From a bacterium (GTDB lineage Bacteria; Planctomycetota; Planctomycetia; Pirellulales; Pirellulaceae): a DNA stretch of 64,000 nucleotides. The notes below the pieces were generated by a model. That model saw only the letters and a list, made by a program, of their open reading frames with translations. It was not told where the DNA came from and made no database searches. Of the stretch, positions 36,175 through 44,601 are shown piece after piece. The stretch is taken from NCBI GenBank assembly GCA_016124445.1, contig WGNR01000020.1, positions 124,001-188,000 on the forward strand, given 5' to 3'. Positions within the stretch are counted from its first letter, which is position 1; each line of letters opens with the position of its first letter. Made by a program: the position numbers and the translations under genes.

Positions 36175-37302
36175 TTACTTCTTGTCTTTGTTGATAAACG
36201 AAAGAGCGAGCAAGCTGTAGCCGGTGACCAGGTTTGGATCCCCTTCCATCCAGCGAGTTGCTTCTGTATTGACCCAACTGCCGTTTTCCTGCTGGCGGCC
36301 GACCAATTCTTTGGTGAACTCGTCGCGCCAGTTGTGCTTGGCACCACCTTCGGCAACGAAGGTATCTTCGCCGTAAGCATCCAAAGCCTTGGCAACGGTC
36401 TGGTAGTAGTAATACAGCCCGGTCGCGCCCATGCCTGGGTTCTCTTTGGTCGAGTAATGTTTGCCCAACCACGAAACGGCAGCCTTGACGCGCTGGTCGT
36501 CTTTGTCGACGCCTGCGTAAATCATGCTTTTCAGGCCGGCGTAAGTCATCGAACCATAGCTTCGCAGGCCACCATTGGCGGTCTCGCCTGCCTGGCTGTT
36601 ACCACCGGCGGCTGGCGTATAGTAAAAGCCGCCATCAGGATTCAAGCGGGGGAATTCCGTCTGATTGTAAGTCGATTCCAGGTTCTGGCAGCGGTTGATG
36701 AAGATCAACGCCTTTTGGATGGCCGGGTCGTCTTCGCCCACTCCGCTGGTCCGCAGCGCTTCCATCAGGAAGGTCGTGTTCGACATGTCAGGCCGCGAAT
36801 GACCGCCGTAGCCGGCACCGCCGTAATAGGGATCGTCTTCGCTTTTACCTTCTTCTTCATCCCACTGAAGCTTCTTCAAGAAGTTCTGGGCGTTGGTGAT
36901 CAGCTTGTCGTACTGGCCTTCTTTGTTGGCAGCCGTGAAGGCCAACAGGCACAAACAGGTTTCGTAGTTGCGGTGACGCGTTCCTTCGACATAGATGCCG
37001 CCGTCTGGTTTGACGTGCTTCTCCATCGCGGCCAAAGCTTTCTTGACCGATGGGTCGAGGTGCGTGCGGCCATGTTCCAGCATGGCGGTTGTGCAGATCG
37101 CCGTAACGCCGATCCCGGCATTACTGCTAAAGGTGCCGTCGTCAGCCTGACCTTGGTTGGCCAGGAAGCTCACGCCTTTTTCGACCGACTTCTCATAGGC
37201 GGTCTGATCGTCGGCATGGACCAAGGCAGGGGAGATCAATAGTGCGGCCAGCATGGCGGACGCGATCAAATAACGAAAGGGACTCACGAGCGGTTGAGAC
37301 AT
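36175..37302 (-). CDS. Secreted squalene-cyclase/prenyltransferase-like alpha-alpha barrel protein
   Basis: The 375-residue protein has a signal peptide (YLIASAMLAALLISPALVHA). Repeated two-helix units follow (EKGVSFLANQGQADDGTFS, DMSNTTFLMEAL, GGLRSYGSMTYAGLKSMIYAGV, VKAAVSWLGKHY, GATGLYYYYQTVAKALDAYG, GSWVNTEATRWMEG). These match the alpha/alpha-barrel repeats of squalene-cyclase and prenyltransferase beta subunits. The DxDD catalytic motif of cyclases is not present, and an exported enzyme of isoprenoids would be odd. This is a family of secreted proteins of unknown role, common in planctomycetes. Confidence 0.85.
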   Translation of the reverse strand: MSQPLVSPFRYLIASAMLAALLISPALVHADDQTAYEKSVEKGVSFLANQGQADDGTFSSNAGIGVTAICTTAMLEHGRTHLDPSVKKALAAMEKHVKPDGGIYVEGTRHRNYETCLCLLAFTAANKEGQYDKLITNAQNFLKKLQWDEEEGKSEDDPYYGGAGYGGHSRPDMSNTTFLMEALRTSGVGEDDPAIQKALIFINRCQNLESTYNQTEFPRLNPDGGFYYTPAAGGNSQAGETANGGLRSYGSMTYAGLKSMIYAGVDKDDQRVKAAVSWLGKHYSTKENPGMGATGLYYYYQTVAKALDAYGEDTFVAEGGAKHNWRDEFTKELVGRQQENGSWVNTEATRWMEGDPNLVTGYSLLALSFINKDKK

Positions 37303-37669
37303 GAAAGAAACCTCATCTCAAGGAAAAACAAGTCAACGCGGATGACGAAGCCAGGCGTCATCGGGCGAATTGCTAGGTGCTCGTTGCCCTAAGGAAGCTA
37401 GGACATACCGCGGCAGGACTGGACCGATTAGAACGTCCAATCCCATGGCACCGTTGCGAAGCCCTGGGAAAACCATAGTGGGTATCCCCGAAACCAAGCA
37501 CAGGACGATCCATTGTAGACCGGTCAAATCCGGTTCACCATGCATCTAACCAACTTTAGGTTACGCGATCGGACTAGATTGGTCCAAAAATCGGTTGCCT
37601 GGCGGCCAGATCGAAGCAGCGGAGCAGGTTTTGCCGCTTTTGTGACCTAAGTCACTCGGAATTCAGAAG
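37303..37669. other. Intergenic region, no gene supported
   Basis: About 367 bases between the start of the squalene-cyclase-like gene and the stop of groES. It holds the promoter of the former. A 70-codon minus-strand frame (37,333-37,545) has no protein character. No groEL sequence is present. Confidence 0.4.
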
Positions 37670-37957
37670 TTAGGAGCGAATCGCCAGGATGTCGCTTTCA
37701 GGCATGATCAGCAGTTCTTCGCCTTCGACCTTGATCTCGGTCCCGGCCCAACTGCTGAAGATGACCTGATCACCTTCTTTGACGTCCAGCGGCTGCTTGG
37801 TGCCGTCCTTCAGCACGTGGCCATCACCAACGCTGAGCACGCGGCCTTGTTTCGGCCTTTCTTGAGCACTGCCAGGCAAGACGATGCCGCCGGCTGTGGT
37901 TTCTTCCGATTCCATTCGCCGTACGACCACATTGGCTCCCAGGGGAACGACTTTCAT
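37670..37957 (-). CDS. groES: Co-chaperonin GroES (solitary)
   Basis: The 95-residue protein is a normal-length GroES: KVVPLGANVVVRRMESEETTAGGIVLPGSA (mobile loop with GGIVLP), GRVLSVGDGHVLKDGTKQPLDVKEGDQVIFSSWAGTEIKVEGEELLIM and a final DILAI strand. It forms the heptameric lid for GroEL-assisted folding. Unusually, no groEL follows; the next gene downstream is the secreted squalene-cyclase-like protein, 367 bases away. The chaperonin gene is likely elsewhere, as in other planctomycetes with several groES or groEL copies. Confidence 0.95.
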   Translation of the reverse strand: MKVVPLGANVVVRRMESEETTAGGIVLPGSAQERPKQGRVLSVGDGHVLKDGTKQPLDVKEGDQVIFSSWAGTEIKVEGEELLIMPESDILAIRS

Positions 37958-38168
37958 ACTTGCTCCGGCTCAATCAAAAAGAGGATTCGCTCTGAAGATC
38001 ATCGAGTTTGGAAGTCATTGATTCTGACAGGCCGATGCATCGCTTTCAAGAAGTGGCGTTCTGTGGAATGTAAATAAATCTGCTATTAAATCACCCTAAT
38101 GTGATGTTTAGGGGAAGCCGGTAAAAAATATCGCCGATCGGGCGAATTTGCTTGTCAGACAGACGCCA

Positions 38169-38420
38169 TTAGCGGTTCGCGAATACACCCAGTGCCACGG
38201 CGATTACCACCCATAGCCCAACGGCCAGCATTCCGATGCCGATCGGCAAGATGATCTTCAGTGGCATCGGTAACGAAGTCTTGAATAGAGAGATGCTGAC
38301 CCCGTAAGCCAGTCCGCCGAGACCGCCGCCAATCGCACCGCCGATGGCAACCAGAAGAAGTGGCCAACCGCAAAGAATATGTGCCCAAACGGGGACTTGA
38401 TTAGAATTCGAGTCTTGCAT
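38169..38420 (-). CDS. Small membrane protein
   Basis: The 83-residue protein has two hydrophobic segments: a Gly/Ala-rich stretch WPLLLVAIGGAIGGGLGGLAYGVSISLF, and LPIGIGMLAVGLWVVIAVALGVF near the C-terminus. The glycine spacing suggests tightly packed helices. No domain is recognised. It stands alone between groES and the endonuclease III-like gene. Confidence 0.75.
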   Translation of the reverse strand: MQDSNSNQVPVWAHILCGWPLLLVAIGGAIGGGLGGLAYGVSISLFKTSLPMPLKIILPIGIGMLAVGLWVVIAVALGVFANR

Positions 38421-38552
38421 GGATTCAGTTCCTGGCTTGGGGATTTAGCCGCACAAATCTTGATGGGCAATATCATCCCTCCCCCATTTGGGTTTCTCAA
38501 GCGAATTCTTGCGATTTATGGCAGGGTCATGCTTCCCCTGCCAACCTCGGTT

Positions 38553-39308
38553 TCAAGAAGGCTCGCTGATGCCGGTTTCCGGCAAATAACACGCCAGTGG
38601 GCAGCCTTCGCATTTGGGTGTTTTTCGGCAGAACTGATTTCCAGCGCGGACGATCAACGCGTGAAACTCGTTGTAGTGCTCCACTTCGGGCGGAACGGTA
38701 CCGACAAAGTGCTCTTGAATCTGGTGGTAATCGGCTTCCCAATCGATCCAGCCATGCCGCTTAAGAATGCGGGCTGTGTAGGCATCGACGACGAAGGTAG
38801 GCTTGTTGCCGGCATATAGCAAAATCGAATCGGCTGTCTCGGGGCCGATGCCGTTGATGCCGAGCAGTTCTTCCCGCAGCGTCTCCAGATCGTGCGAGAA
38901 CATCCACTCCAGATCGCCGTCGTATTTAGTCATCACATGGTCGACCAGGTTGGCCAGTCGCTTCGCTTTCAGGCGGTAGTAGCCGGAAGGGCGGATGACC
39001 TCGGCCAGCTCTTCCACATTAGTCTGATGCAGCCGCTGTAGGTTTAAGAGACTTTCTTCCTTGAGGTTGGTGATCGCCTTTTCTACGTTTTTCCACGATG
39101 TATTCTGCGTCAGGACCGCCCCGACCATGATCTCCAGCGGCGATTCCCCTGGCCACCAGTTTTGCGGGCCATAGAACTCCAGCAGCTTTTCAAACACGGT
39201 AACGAGGGTGACATTCGAGTCGTTCAACGTTAACTTCCTGAATCGGTGGGCGATCGTAAGATGAGGTCGGGTCGTACCAGTTGTTCCGGTCAGGTTGCTG
39301 GCGATCAA
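38553..39308 (-). CDS. Endonuclease III-like DNA glycosylase (monofunctional type)
   Basis: The 251-residue protein belongs to the HhH-GPD superfamily. It has SPLEIMVGAVLTQNTSWKNVEKAITNL, the helix-hairpin-helix LLGINGIGPETADSILLYAGNKPTFVVDAYTARILKRHG with the conserved catalytic Asp in VVDAYT, and a Cys cluster near the C-terminus (CRKTPKCEGCPLAC). Classical Nth has a catalytic Lys in the hairpin (GxGRKTA); here the position is Glu (GIGPETA). The enzyme therefore looks like the monofunctional, MagIII-type branch that removes alkylated bases. An in-frame GTG at the VTLVTVFEKLLEFYG segment might be the true start. Confidence 0.88.
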   Translation of the reverse strand: MIASNLTGTTGTTRPHLTIAHRFRKLTLNDSNVTLVTVFEKLLEFYGPQNWWPGESPLEIMVGAVLTQNTSWKNVEKAITNLKEESLLNLQRLHQTNVEELAEVIRPSGYYRLKAKRLANLVDHVMTKYDGDLEWMFSHDLETLREELLGINGIGPETADSILLYAGNKPTFVVDAYTARILKRHGWIDWEADYHQIQEHFVGTVPPEVEHYNEFHALIVRAGNQFCRKTPKCEGCPLACYLPETGISEPS

Positions 39309-39388
39309 GTCATGCTATCATTCAAACCGACTGATTCTAGGTAGCAATTCCCCTCGAAAGTTCATCATCGGCAAGTCAGATCAGGCCT

Positions 39389-40135
39389 ATGTCCGCCGCG
39401 GAAGTGGAACAGGAAATCGAGATCCCCGAAAGCAACTATTGGCAGGCGACTTCTCGGCCGCTGACCAGTTTGCTTTTCGTTCTGCCGATGCTGGCGATCT
39501 ACGAAGCAGGCATCTTGCTGCTGGGACCAGGTGCCATTCGCAACGGCGTGGATGTCTGGCTGCGTCAGTTCCTGGAACTGTTGGGATTGGGGCAGTACTT
39601 CCTGCTGCCGATGCTAACCATTGGCATTCTGCTGGCCTGGCATCACCTGAAGCAATACCCCTGGCAGTTTCGTCCAACCAACTTGCCGTTAATGGCGGCC
39701 GAGTCGATGGTGCTGGGATTGTTTCTACTGTGCCTGGCACACTTTCAAGCGTCAGTCATGCAGATGCAGGTCGCGTCGACCGGAAGCCACGTCGAAGTCG
39801 ACGTGACCACACGGCACGTGGTGGCTTACTTTGGGGCGGGGATCTACGAAGAACTGCTCTTTCGACTAATGCTGATTCCGGCGCTGATCGTGTTGATACA
39901 AGGGTTCGCGTTTCCCAAGCTGGTCGCTACGTTCGCTGCGATGCTGATCAGCAGTCTGATCTTCGCCGCGGCGCACTACAACATCTTTGTCCCTGGCGGT
40001 GACCCGATCGACGGCTACTCGTTTCTGTTCCGGTTGTCGGCCGGTTTGATCTTCGCTTCTATCTTTGCCCTGCGCGGGTTTGGCATCGCAGCCGGATCCC
40101 ACGCGATGTACGACGTGCTCGTGGCGTTTTCTTAG
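39389..40135 (+). CDS. CPBP-family intramembrane protease (CAAX-like)
   Basis: The 248-residue protein has about six to eight hydrophobic segments. It carries the CPBP/Abi motifs in the second half: AGIYEELLFRLMLIPALI (EExxxR), SLIFAAAHYNIFV (second-motif His) and a final GSHAMYDVL His motif. These residues bind the catalytic metal or activate water. In bacteria such proteins are linked to membrane protein processing or bacteriocin self-immunity. No bacteriocin genes lie nearby. It is divergent from the glycosylase gene. Confidence 0.9.
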   Translation: MSAAEVEQEIEIPESNYWQATSRPLTSLLFVLPMLAIYEAGILLLGPGAIRNGVDVWLRQFLELLGLGQYFLLPMLTIGILLAWHHLKQYPWQFRPTNLPLMAAESMVLGLFLLCLAHFQASVMQMQVASTGSHVEVDVTTRHVVAYFGAGIYEELLFRLMLIPALIVLIQGFAFPKLVATFAAMLISSLIFAAAHYNIFVPGGDPIDGYSFLFRLSAGLIFASIFALRGFGIAAGSHAMYDVLVAFS

Positions 40136-40249
40136 CGCAGCCTATCGCAGGCAGGGGATGATGAATCCCAAAATGGTGGCTGGCTTCTTTCTTGTCGGGT
40201 ATAACCGTCTTTGCGGTCTTTCTTTAGCGAAATTGCTCGGAAAAGCAGC

Positions 40250-40870
40250 ATGACGGAATCAGCACCTGAATCAACGTTGCACCGCTGGCTGCGAATTCCG
40301 CTGTGGGGCTGGGTCTTTGTGGTGCCGGCGATCGTATCGATTGCGTGCACCTATTACTCGATTACTTATGGCCTGCCCCGGCAGATCGAGATACTCAAAG
40401 TCAAGCTGCTTGTGGCAGGGCAGACCATTCAACAAAAAAGCGAAGAATTGCCGCCGATGGAGCATCAGTTGGCGGATATCGAATCCAAGATTGCAGAATT
40501 CAAAACGGCTGACAGTGTCGTTCAGCACGTTGGCAAACAGAAATACTTACGAGACATGGGAGGCGAGTGGGACAATTCTCATGAAATGCGTTACTTCACA
40601 AGATTCGCCACCGATGACCAGCTTCAGCGATTGATGACACTGTGGGAAAAGCAGATCGACACCGCTCCAGGTTACATGAAGGGACGGATACTCGTGATGC
40701 TTCCCGACGTGCTCGAGCAAGTCAGAGAACGCCGTGATGTGGTCGACGACCAGGTTTTGGTGATCTTTGAGAAGCTGCTAAACGATCCGGATAAGTCCAT
40801 TGCCAAGCAGGCCGGTGTTGTCCGTCAGATTTGCTTTCCGACGATCGACCAGGAGGTAGGCGATGAATGA
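40250..40870 (+). CDS. Membrane-anchored coiled-coil protein with HEAT-like C-terminus (1 of 2)
   Basis: The 206-residue protein has one N-terminal membrane helix (LWGWVFVVPAIVSIACTYYSITYG), a coiled coil (KVKLLVAGQTIQQKSEELPPMEHQLADIESKIAEF) and a C-terminal helical region (DDQLQRLMTLWEKQIDTAP, VDDQVLVIFEKLLNDPDKSIAKQAGVV) of HEAT type. No catalytic motif is seen. It overlaps the next gene by eight bases, and the second protein has the same layout, so the two are probably functional partners. Function unknown. ATG at 40,250. Confidence 0.7.
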   Translation: MTESAPESTLHRWLRIPLWGWVFVVPAIVSIACTYYSITYGLPRQIEILKVKLLVAGQTIQQKSEELPPMEHQLADIESKIAEFKTADSVVQHVGKQKYLRDMGGEWDNSHEMRYFTRFATDDQLQRLMTLWEKQIDTAPGYMKGRILVMLPDVLEQVRERRDVVDDQVLVIFEKLLNDPDKSIAKQAGVVRQICFPTIDQEVGDE

Positions 40871-41483
40871 GCCGGCGAAAAACAAGTGGACGTTGTCTGT
40901 CCTGTTTCGAACGGCGTTTTTTGGGCTGCTCGTCGTTGGCTGCCTGATCGCGGCGATCATGATGATCAGAGTTCAATCCAGGATGAGCGAAACGCTCAAG
41001 TCTTTGGAGTCAGAGTTGGCGACGGCGAACGACCAGATTGCGACCTTGCAGTCGCGCAAGAACGAGGTCGACGAAAGGTATCTAATGTACGTCGAACACG
41101 ATTATCCGATCCTTCTTACCCCATCGACATACAAGGCTCAGAATTACGCGCAGCGTCAGCGGCTAATTAAAACAACAATCCGACAACTCCATGATTCGCG
41201 ATTCGACGTGCAGGAAGAAGCCGCTGAACGAGTACTTTTGCTCAGACATGTAATGGTAACTGACAGCAAGTGCTTTTTAGCAGAAGCGAGCGATGAGGAT
41301 TTGAGAGAGATTTTCCTGCAGCTTATTCGCATCCGGAATGGTTCGGATCGTAAATTGGCGAGTCTCTGCGATATGACGTTGCAAATGTTTTCGTCCAACG
41401 GTCAGCTAGTTCAGGATTTTCCCAAGGGGTGGTTTGCCCCGTGTATGCTCCCTTCATCCGCAGATAAATGGAGCCAGCCATGA
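40863..41483 (+). CDS. Membrane-anchored coiled-coil protein (2 of 2)
   Basis: The 206-residue protein mirrors its upstream neighbour: a single N-terminal membrane helix (TAFFGLLVVGCLIAAIMMIRV), a coiled coil (LKSLESELATANDQIATLQSRKNEVDERYLMY) and a helical C-terminal half (RLIKTTIRQLHDSRFDVQEEAAERVLLLRHVM, DLREIFLQLIRIRNGSDRKLASLCDMTL). The ATG lies inside the upstream gene, eight bases before its end, and an AGGAGG site sits at 40,850-40,856. Sequence identity with the partner is low but the architecture is shared. Unknown function. Confidence 0.7.
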   Translation: MNEPAKNKWTLSVLFRTAFFGLLVVGCLIAAIMMIRVQSRMSETLKSLESELATANDQIATLQSRKNEVDERYLMYVEHDYPILLTPSTYKAQNYAQRQRLIKTTIRQLHDSRFDVQEEAAERVLLLRHVMVTDSKCFLAEASDEDLREIFLQLIRIRNGSDRKLASLCDMTLQMFSSNGQLVQDFPKGWFAPCMLPSSADKWSQP

Positions 41484-41793
41484 GTGAATCATTCCCTCGA
41501 TCGAAAGCGATTTAGGATGCCAATCGCGAGGAAGCTCGACTGCCCAAAAAGTCGCGTTCTAAACACCCGCAAGCCAAGCACTTAGCACTTCTCTTAATCC
41601 GGGCTTCCCTGGTAGTTCTGCGCCTCTGATTTTGGTACATTACGATGTGCATTTTTGGCAGGCGGAAACGGCTGGGAAAACGCTGTTTTTCCCGAGTTTT
41701 TCGCCTTCTGGGCACCTTTTCCCATGGCAGAATCAAAAACGCCCCGAAAGTACGTTTTTCGCGGCGTAGGACAACCTCCGAAAGGACGCTCTC
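41484..41793. other. Leader region of gyrA
   Basis: About 310 bases between the membrane-protein gene and gyrA. T-rich runs (TTTTTCCCGAGTTTTTCGC near 41,690) are present. The gyrA start (TTG, 41,794) has an AAAGGA site eight bases upstream. No ORF of note is found. Confidence 0.5.
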
Positions 41794-44601
41794 TTGGCAA
41801 CGGACGGTAATAACGGCAACGGCGGCAATTCTTCAGGTAATGGTGCCGGCGGCGGAACGCCCGACGACCCAACTCGTTTCTTCACCATGTCGATCGAGGA
41901 TGAGCTCAAAGAGAGCTACCTCACCTACGCCATGAGCGTGATCGTCAGCCGCGCTCTGCCCGATGTTCGCGATGGGCTTAAGCCGTCGCAGCGGCGTATC
42001 CTGGTGGCGATGAACGACTTGAACCTCACCCCAGGGGCTTCACGCGTCAAATGTGCCAAAATCTCTGGCGACACCTCAGGTAACTACCACCCGCACGGCG
42101 AATCGGTCATTTACCCGACCCTCGTCCGTATGGCCCAGGAATGGAACATGCGGTATGTGCTGGTCGACAAGCAGGGGAATTTCGGTTCGATTGCCGGTTT
42201 GCCCCCGGCCGCTATGCGATATACCGAAGCTCGCATGTCGAACTTCGCCCAGCTTTTGCTGGAAGATCTGAAGCTCGACACCGTCGACTACGTGCCGACC
42301 TACGACGAACAGCGCAGTGAGCCGACCGTTCTGCCAAGCAAGCTGCCCAACCTGCTGGTGAACGGAGCCAATGGGATCGCGGTCGGTATGGCGACGTCGA
42401 TTCCGCCCAATAACCTCCGCGAGATCTGCCAGGCGGTCATTCTGCTGATCGACGAGCCGACGGCCACCATCGATCAAGTTCTCGATATCGTCAAAGGCCC
42501 TGACTTCCCGACCGGCGGTATTATCTGCGGCCGGGCTGGCATTCGCCAAGGTTACAAGACCGGCCGCAGCACGATCGTCGTTCGCTCGCATACGACCATT
42601 GAGGAAGCGAAGAGCGGTGCGAAGATCATCATCCACGACATCCCTTACCAGCAGACCCGCGACCGCGTCGAAGAGAAGATCGCCGCGTTGGTTAACGAGG
42701 GACGAATTCAGGGGATTCGTTCGGTCAGCAACCTTTCCGACCTGCAAGAGCCGGTCCGGATCGTTATCGAGCTCAAACGTGATGCTGACCCCGATGTGGT
42801 GCTGAATCAGCTCTACCAGTTCTCGCCGATTCAAGACACCTTCTCTGTCATCCTGCTGGCCCTGGTCGACGGCAAACCGCGGACGATGTCGATCAAGGAG
42901 ATGATCGAAGAGTTCATCCGCCATCGCGTGACGGTGATTCGCCGCCGCACGCAGTTCCTGTTGGCCAAAGCTCGCCAGCGGAAGCACACCATCGAAGGTT
43001 TGTTGCTGGCATTGGCCGACATCGACGAGATCATCCGCATTATTCGTTCGTCGTCCACCCAGGCCGAAGCGAAACAGCGTTTGATGGGCGTTGAATGCCC
43101 GGCTTCGATGATGGCTCGGGCACTGGGCGAACAAGGGTTTGCCTTGTTTCAACAGGAACGGGGCGAAGCGGACATCTACTTCCTGACTTCGGTCCAGACC
43201 GATGCCATCCTCCGGATGACGCTTGGTCAGTTGGTCAACCTCGAACAGGAAAAGCTGGCTGGCGAGCATGCCAAGCTGTTGGAAGAAATCGCCGAGTACC
43301 TTCGTATTTTGTCGGACGAAGCCAACATCCGGGCCATCATCCGCGAGCAAATGGAAGAGATCGACCGCCGCTTCGGTGACAACCGCCGCACCGAGATCTC
43401 GCACGAAGAGATCGGCAACTTCGACTTGGAAGACCTGATCGAAGAAGAGACGATGGTCGTTTCGATCAGCACCAAGGGCTACATCAAGCGTACCCCGGCC
43501 AGCGTCTACAAGGCCCAACGCCGTGGCGGCAAAGGGATCAAAGGTGCCAAGAGCGAAGAAGAAGATCCGATCCAGCATCTATTCGTCGCTTCGACACACG
43601 CCTATGTGCTGTTCTTCACGACCAAAGGCAAAGTGCATTGGCAGAAGGTATACGACCTGCCGAACCTGGCTCGTGACAGCCGCGGCCGTGCATTGGTCAA
43701 CTTGCTGCAGTTGGAAGATGGCGAGCACATCGCCGATGTCCGTGCCGTTCGCGACTTCGACCTGCCAGACCATTACCTGGTGATGGCTACCCGCAAGGGC
43801 TTGGTCAAGAAGACCAATCTGGAAGCCTACAGCCGACCCAAGAAGAACGGCATCATCGCGATCAAGCTACGGGAAGACGACGAGCTGGTCGACGTGGCGG
43901 TTACCAAGCCTGGCGACGAATTGGTTCTCTCGACCCAGCAGGGCATGGCGATCCGTTTCCGCGAAGACGATGCCCGGGCCATGGGACGCAATTCGAGCGG
44001 CGTGAAAGGGATCAACTTGGCCAAGGGAGACAACCTGGTCGGGATGGTCGTCGCCGATCCGGATGCCCAACTGCTGACCGTCTGCGAGCATGGCTACGGC
44101 AAGCGAACCAATTTCGGCCCAGGCCTTGCGGTCGAAGAAGACGATAACGGCGGCGAAGGTTCGGATGAGAACGGTTCCGAGGAAGAAGCAGCCACCGGCG
44201 GCAACGCTCGTTACCGCACCCAGAAGCGCGGCGGTAAAGGCCTGCGAGACATCAAGACCACGGCCCGTAATGGCAAAGTGGTCGCCGTGGCACGGGTCGA
44301 CGATACCGACGAGGTGCTGATGATGACCGCTCGCGGGAAGCTGCAGCGGATTTCTGCCGCCGAGATCAGCATGGTTGGCCGCAACACGCAAGGCGTGCGG
44401 ATCATGTCGCTCGACGAAGGAGACACCCTGGCAGCTGTCGTTCGCGTGCCGCATGAAGAAGGGGACGACGACGCACCGGAAGGGGATGAAGCACCGACGC
44501 CGGTTGCCTCGACTGATTTGCCAGCGCCCGAGGCGACCGACTCGCCAAATGAATCGACCAGCGACGAGCCTCCGGCAGAAGACTCTGGCGAGGAATCGTA
44601 G
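41794..44601 (+). CDS. gyrA: DNA gyrase subunit A
   Basis: The 935-residue protein has a Gly/Asn-rich N-terminal extension of about 30 residues and the full breakage-reunion domain. The catalytic Tyr is Tyr143 in AAMRYTEARM; the region equivalent to the quinolone pocket reads HPHGESVIYPTLVRMAQ. The C-terminal beta-pinwheel begins after NFDLEDLIEEETMVVSISTKGYIKR, with a GyrA box QRRGGKG. Oddities are an acidic insert in the pinwheel (residues about 775-800, EEDDNGGEGSDENGSEEE) and a long acidic tail. It introduces negative supercoils with GyrB, which is not in this window. A TTG start is used. The last base of the TAG stop is the first of the next gene's GTG start. Confidence 0.95.
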   Translation: MATDGNNGNGGNSSGNGAGGGTPDDPTRFFTMSIEDELKESYLTYAMSVIVSRALPDVRDGLKPSQRRILVAMNDLNLTPGASRVKCAKISGDTSGNYHPHGESVIYPTLVRMAQEWNMRYVLVDKQGNFGSIAGLPPAAMRYTEARMSNFAQLLLEDLKLDTVDYVPTYDEQRSEPTVLPSKLPNLLVNGANGIAVGMATSIPPNNLREICQAVILLIDEPTATIDQVLDIVKGPDFPTGGIICGRAGIRQGYKTGRSTIVVRSHTTIEEAKSGAKIIIHDIPYQQTRDRVEEKIAALVNEGRIQGIRSVSNLSDLQEPVRIVIELKRDADPDVVLNQLYQFSPIQDTFSVILLALVDGKPRTMSIKEMIEEFIRHRVTVIRRRTQFLLAKARQRKHTIEGLLLALADIDEIIRIIRSSSTQAEAKQRLMGVECPASMMARALGEQGFALFQQERGEADIYFLTSVQTDAILRMTLGQLVNLEQEKLAGEHAKLLEEIAEYLRILSDEANIRAIIREQMEEIDRRFGDNRRTEISHEEIGNFDLEDLIEEETMVVSISTKGYIKRTPASVYKAQRRGGKGIKGAKSEEEDPIQHLFVASTHAYVLFFTTKGKVHWQKVYDLPNLARDSRGRALVNLLQLEDGEHIADVRAVRDFDLPDHYLVMATRKGLVKKTNLEAYSRPKKNGIIAIKLREDDELVDVAVTKPGDELVLSTQQGMAIRFREDDARAMGRNSSGVKGINLAKGDNLVGMVVADPDAQLLTVCEHGYGKRTNFGPGLAVEEDDNGGEGSDENGSEEEAATGGNARYRTQKRGGKGLRDIKTTARNGKVVAVARVDDTDEVLMMTARGKLQRISAAEISMVGRNTQGVRIMSLDEGDTLAAVVRVPHEEGDDDAPEGDEAPTPVASTDLPAPEATDSPNESTSDEPPAEDSGEES

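Noticed and set aside
42076..43578. 500-codon minus-strand frame opposite gyrA
   Set aside because: It is the high-GC shadow of the conserved gyrA frame; its translation has no family character.
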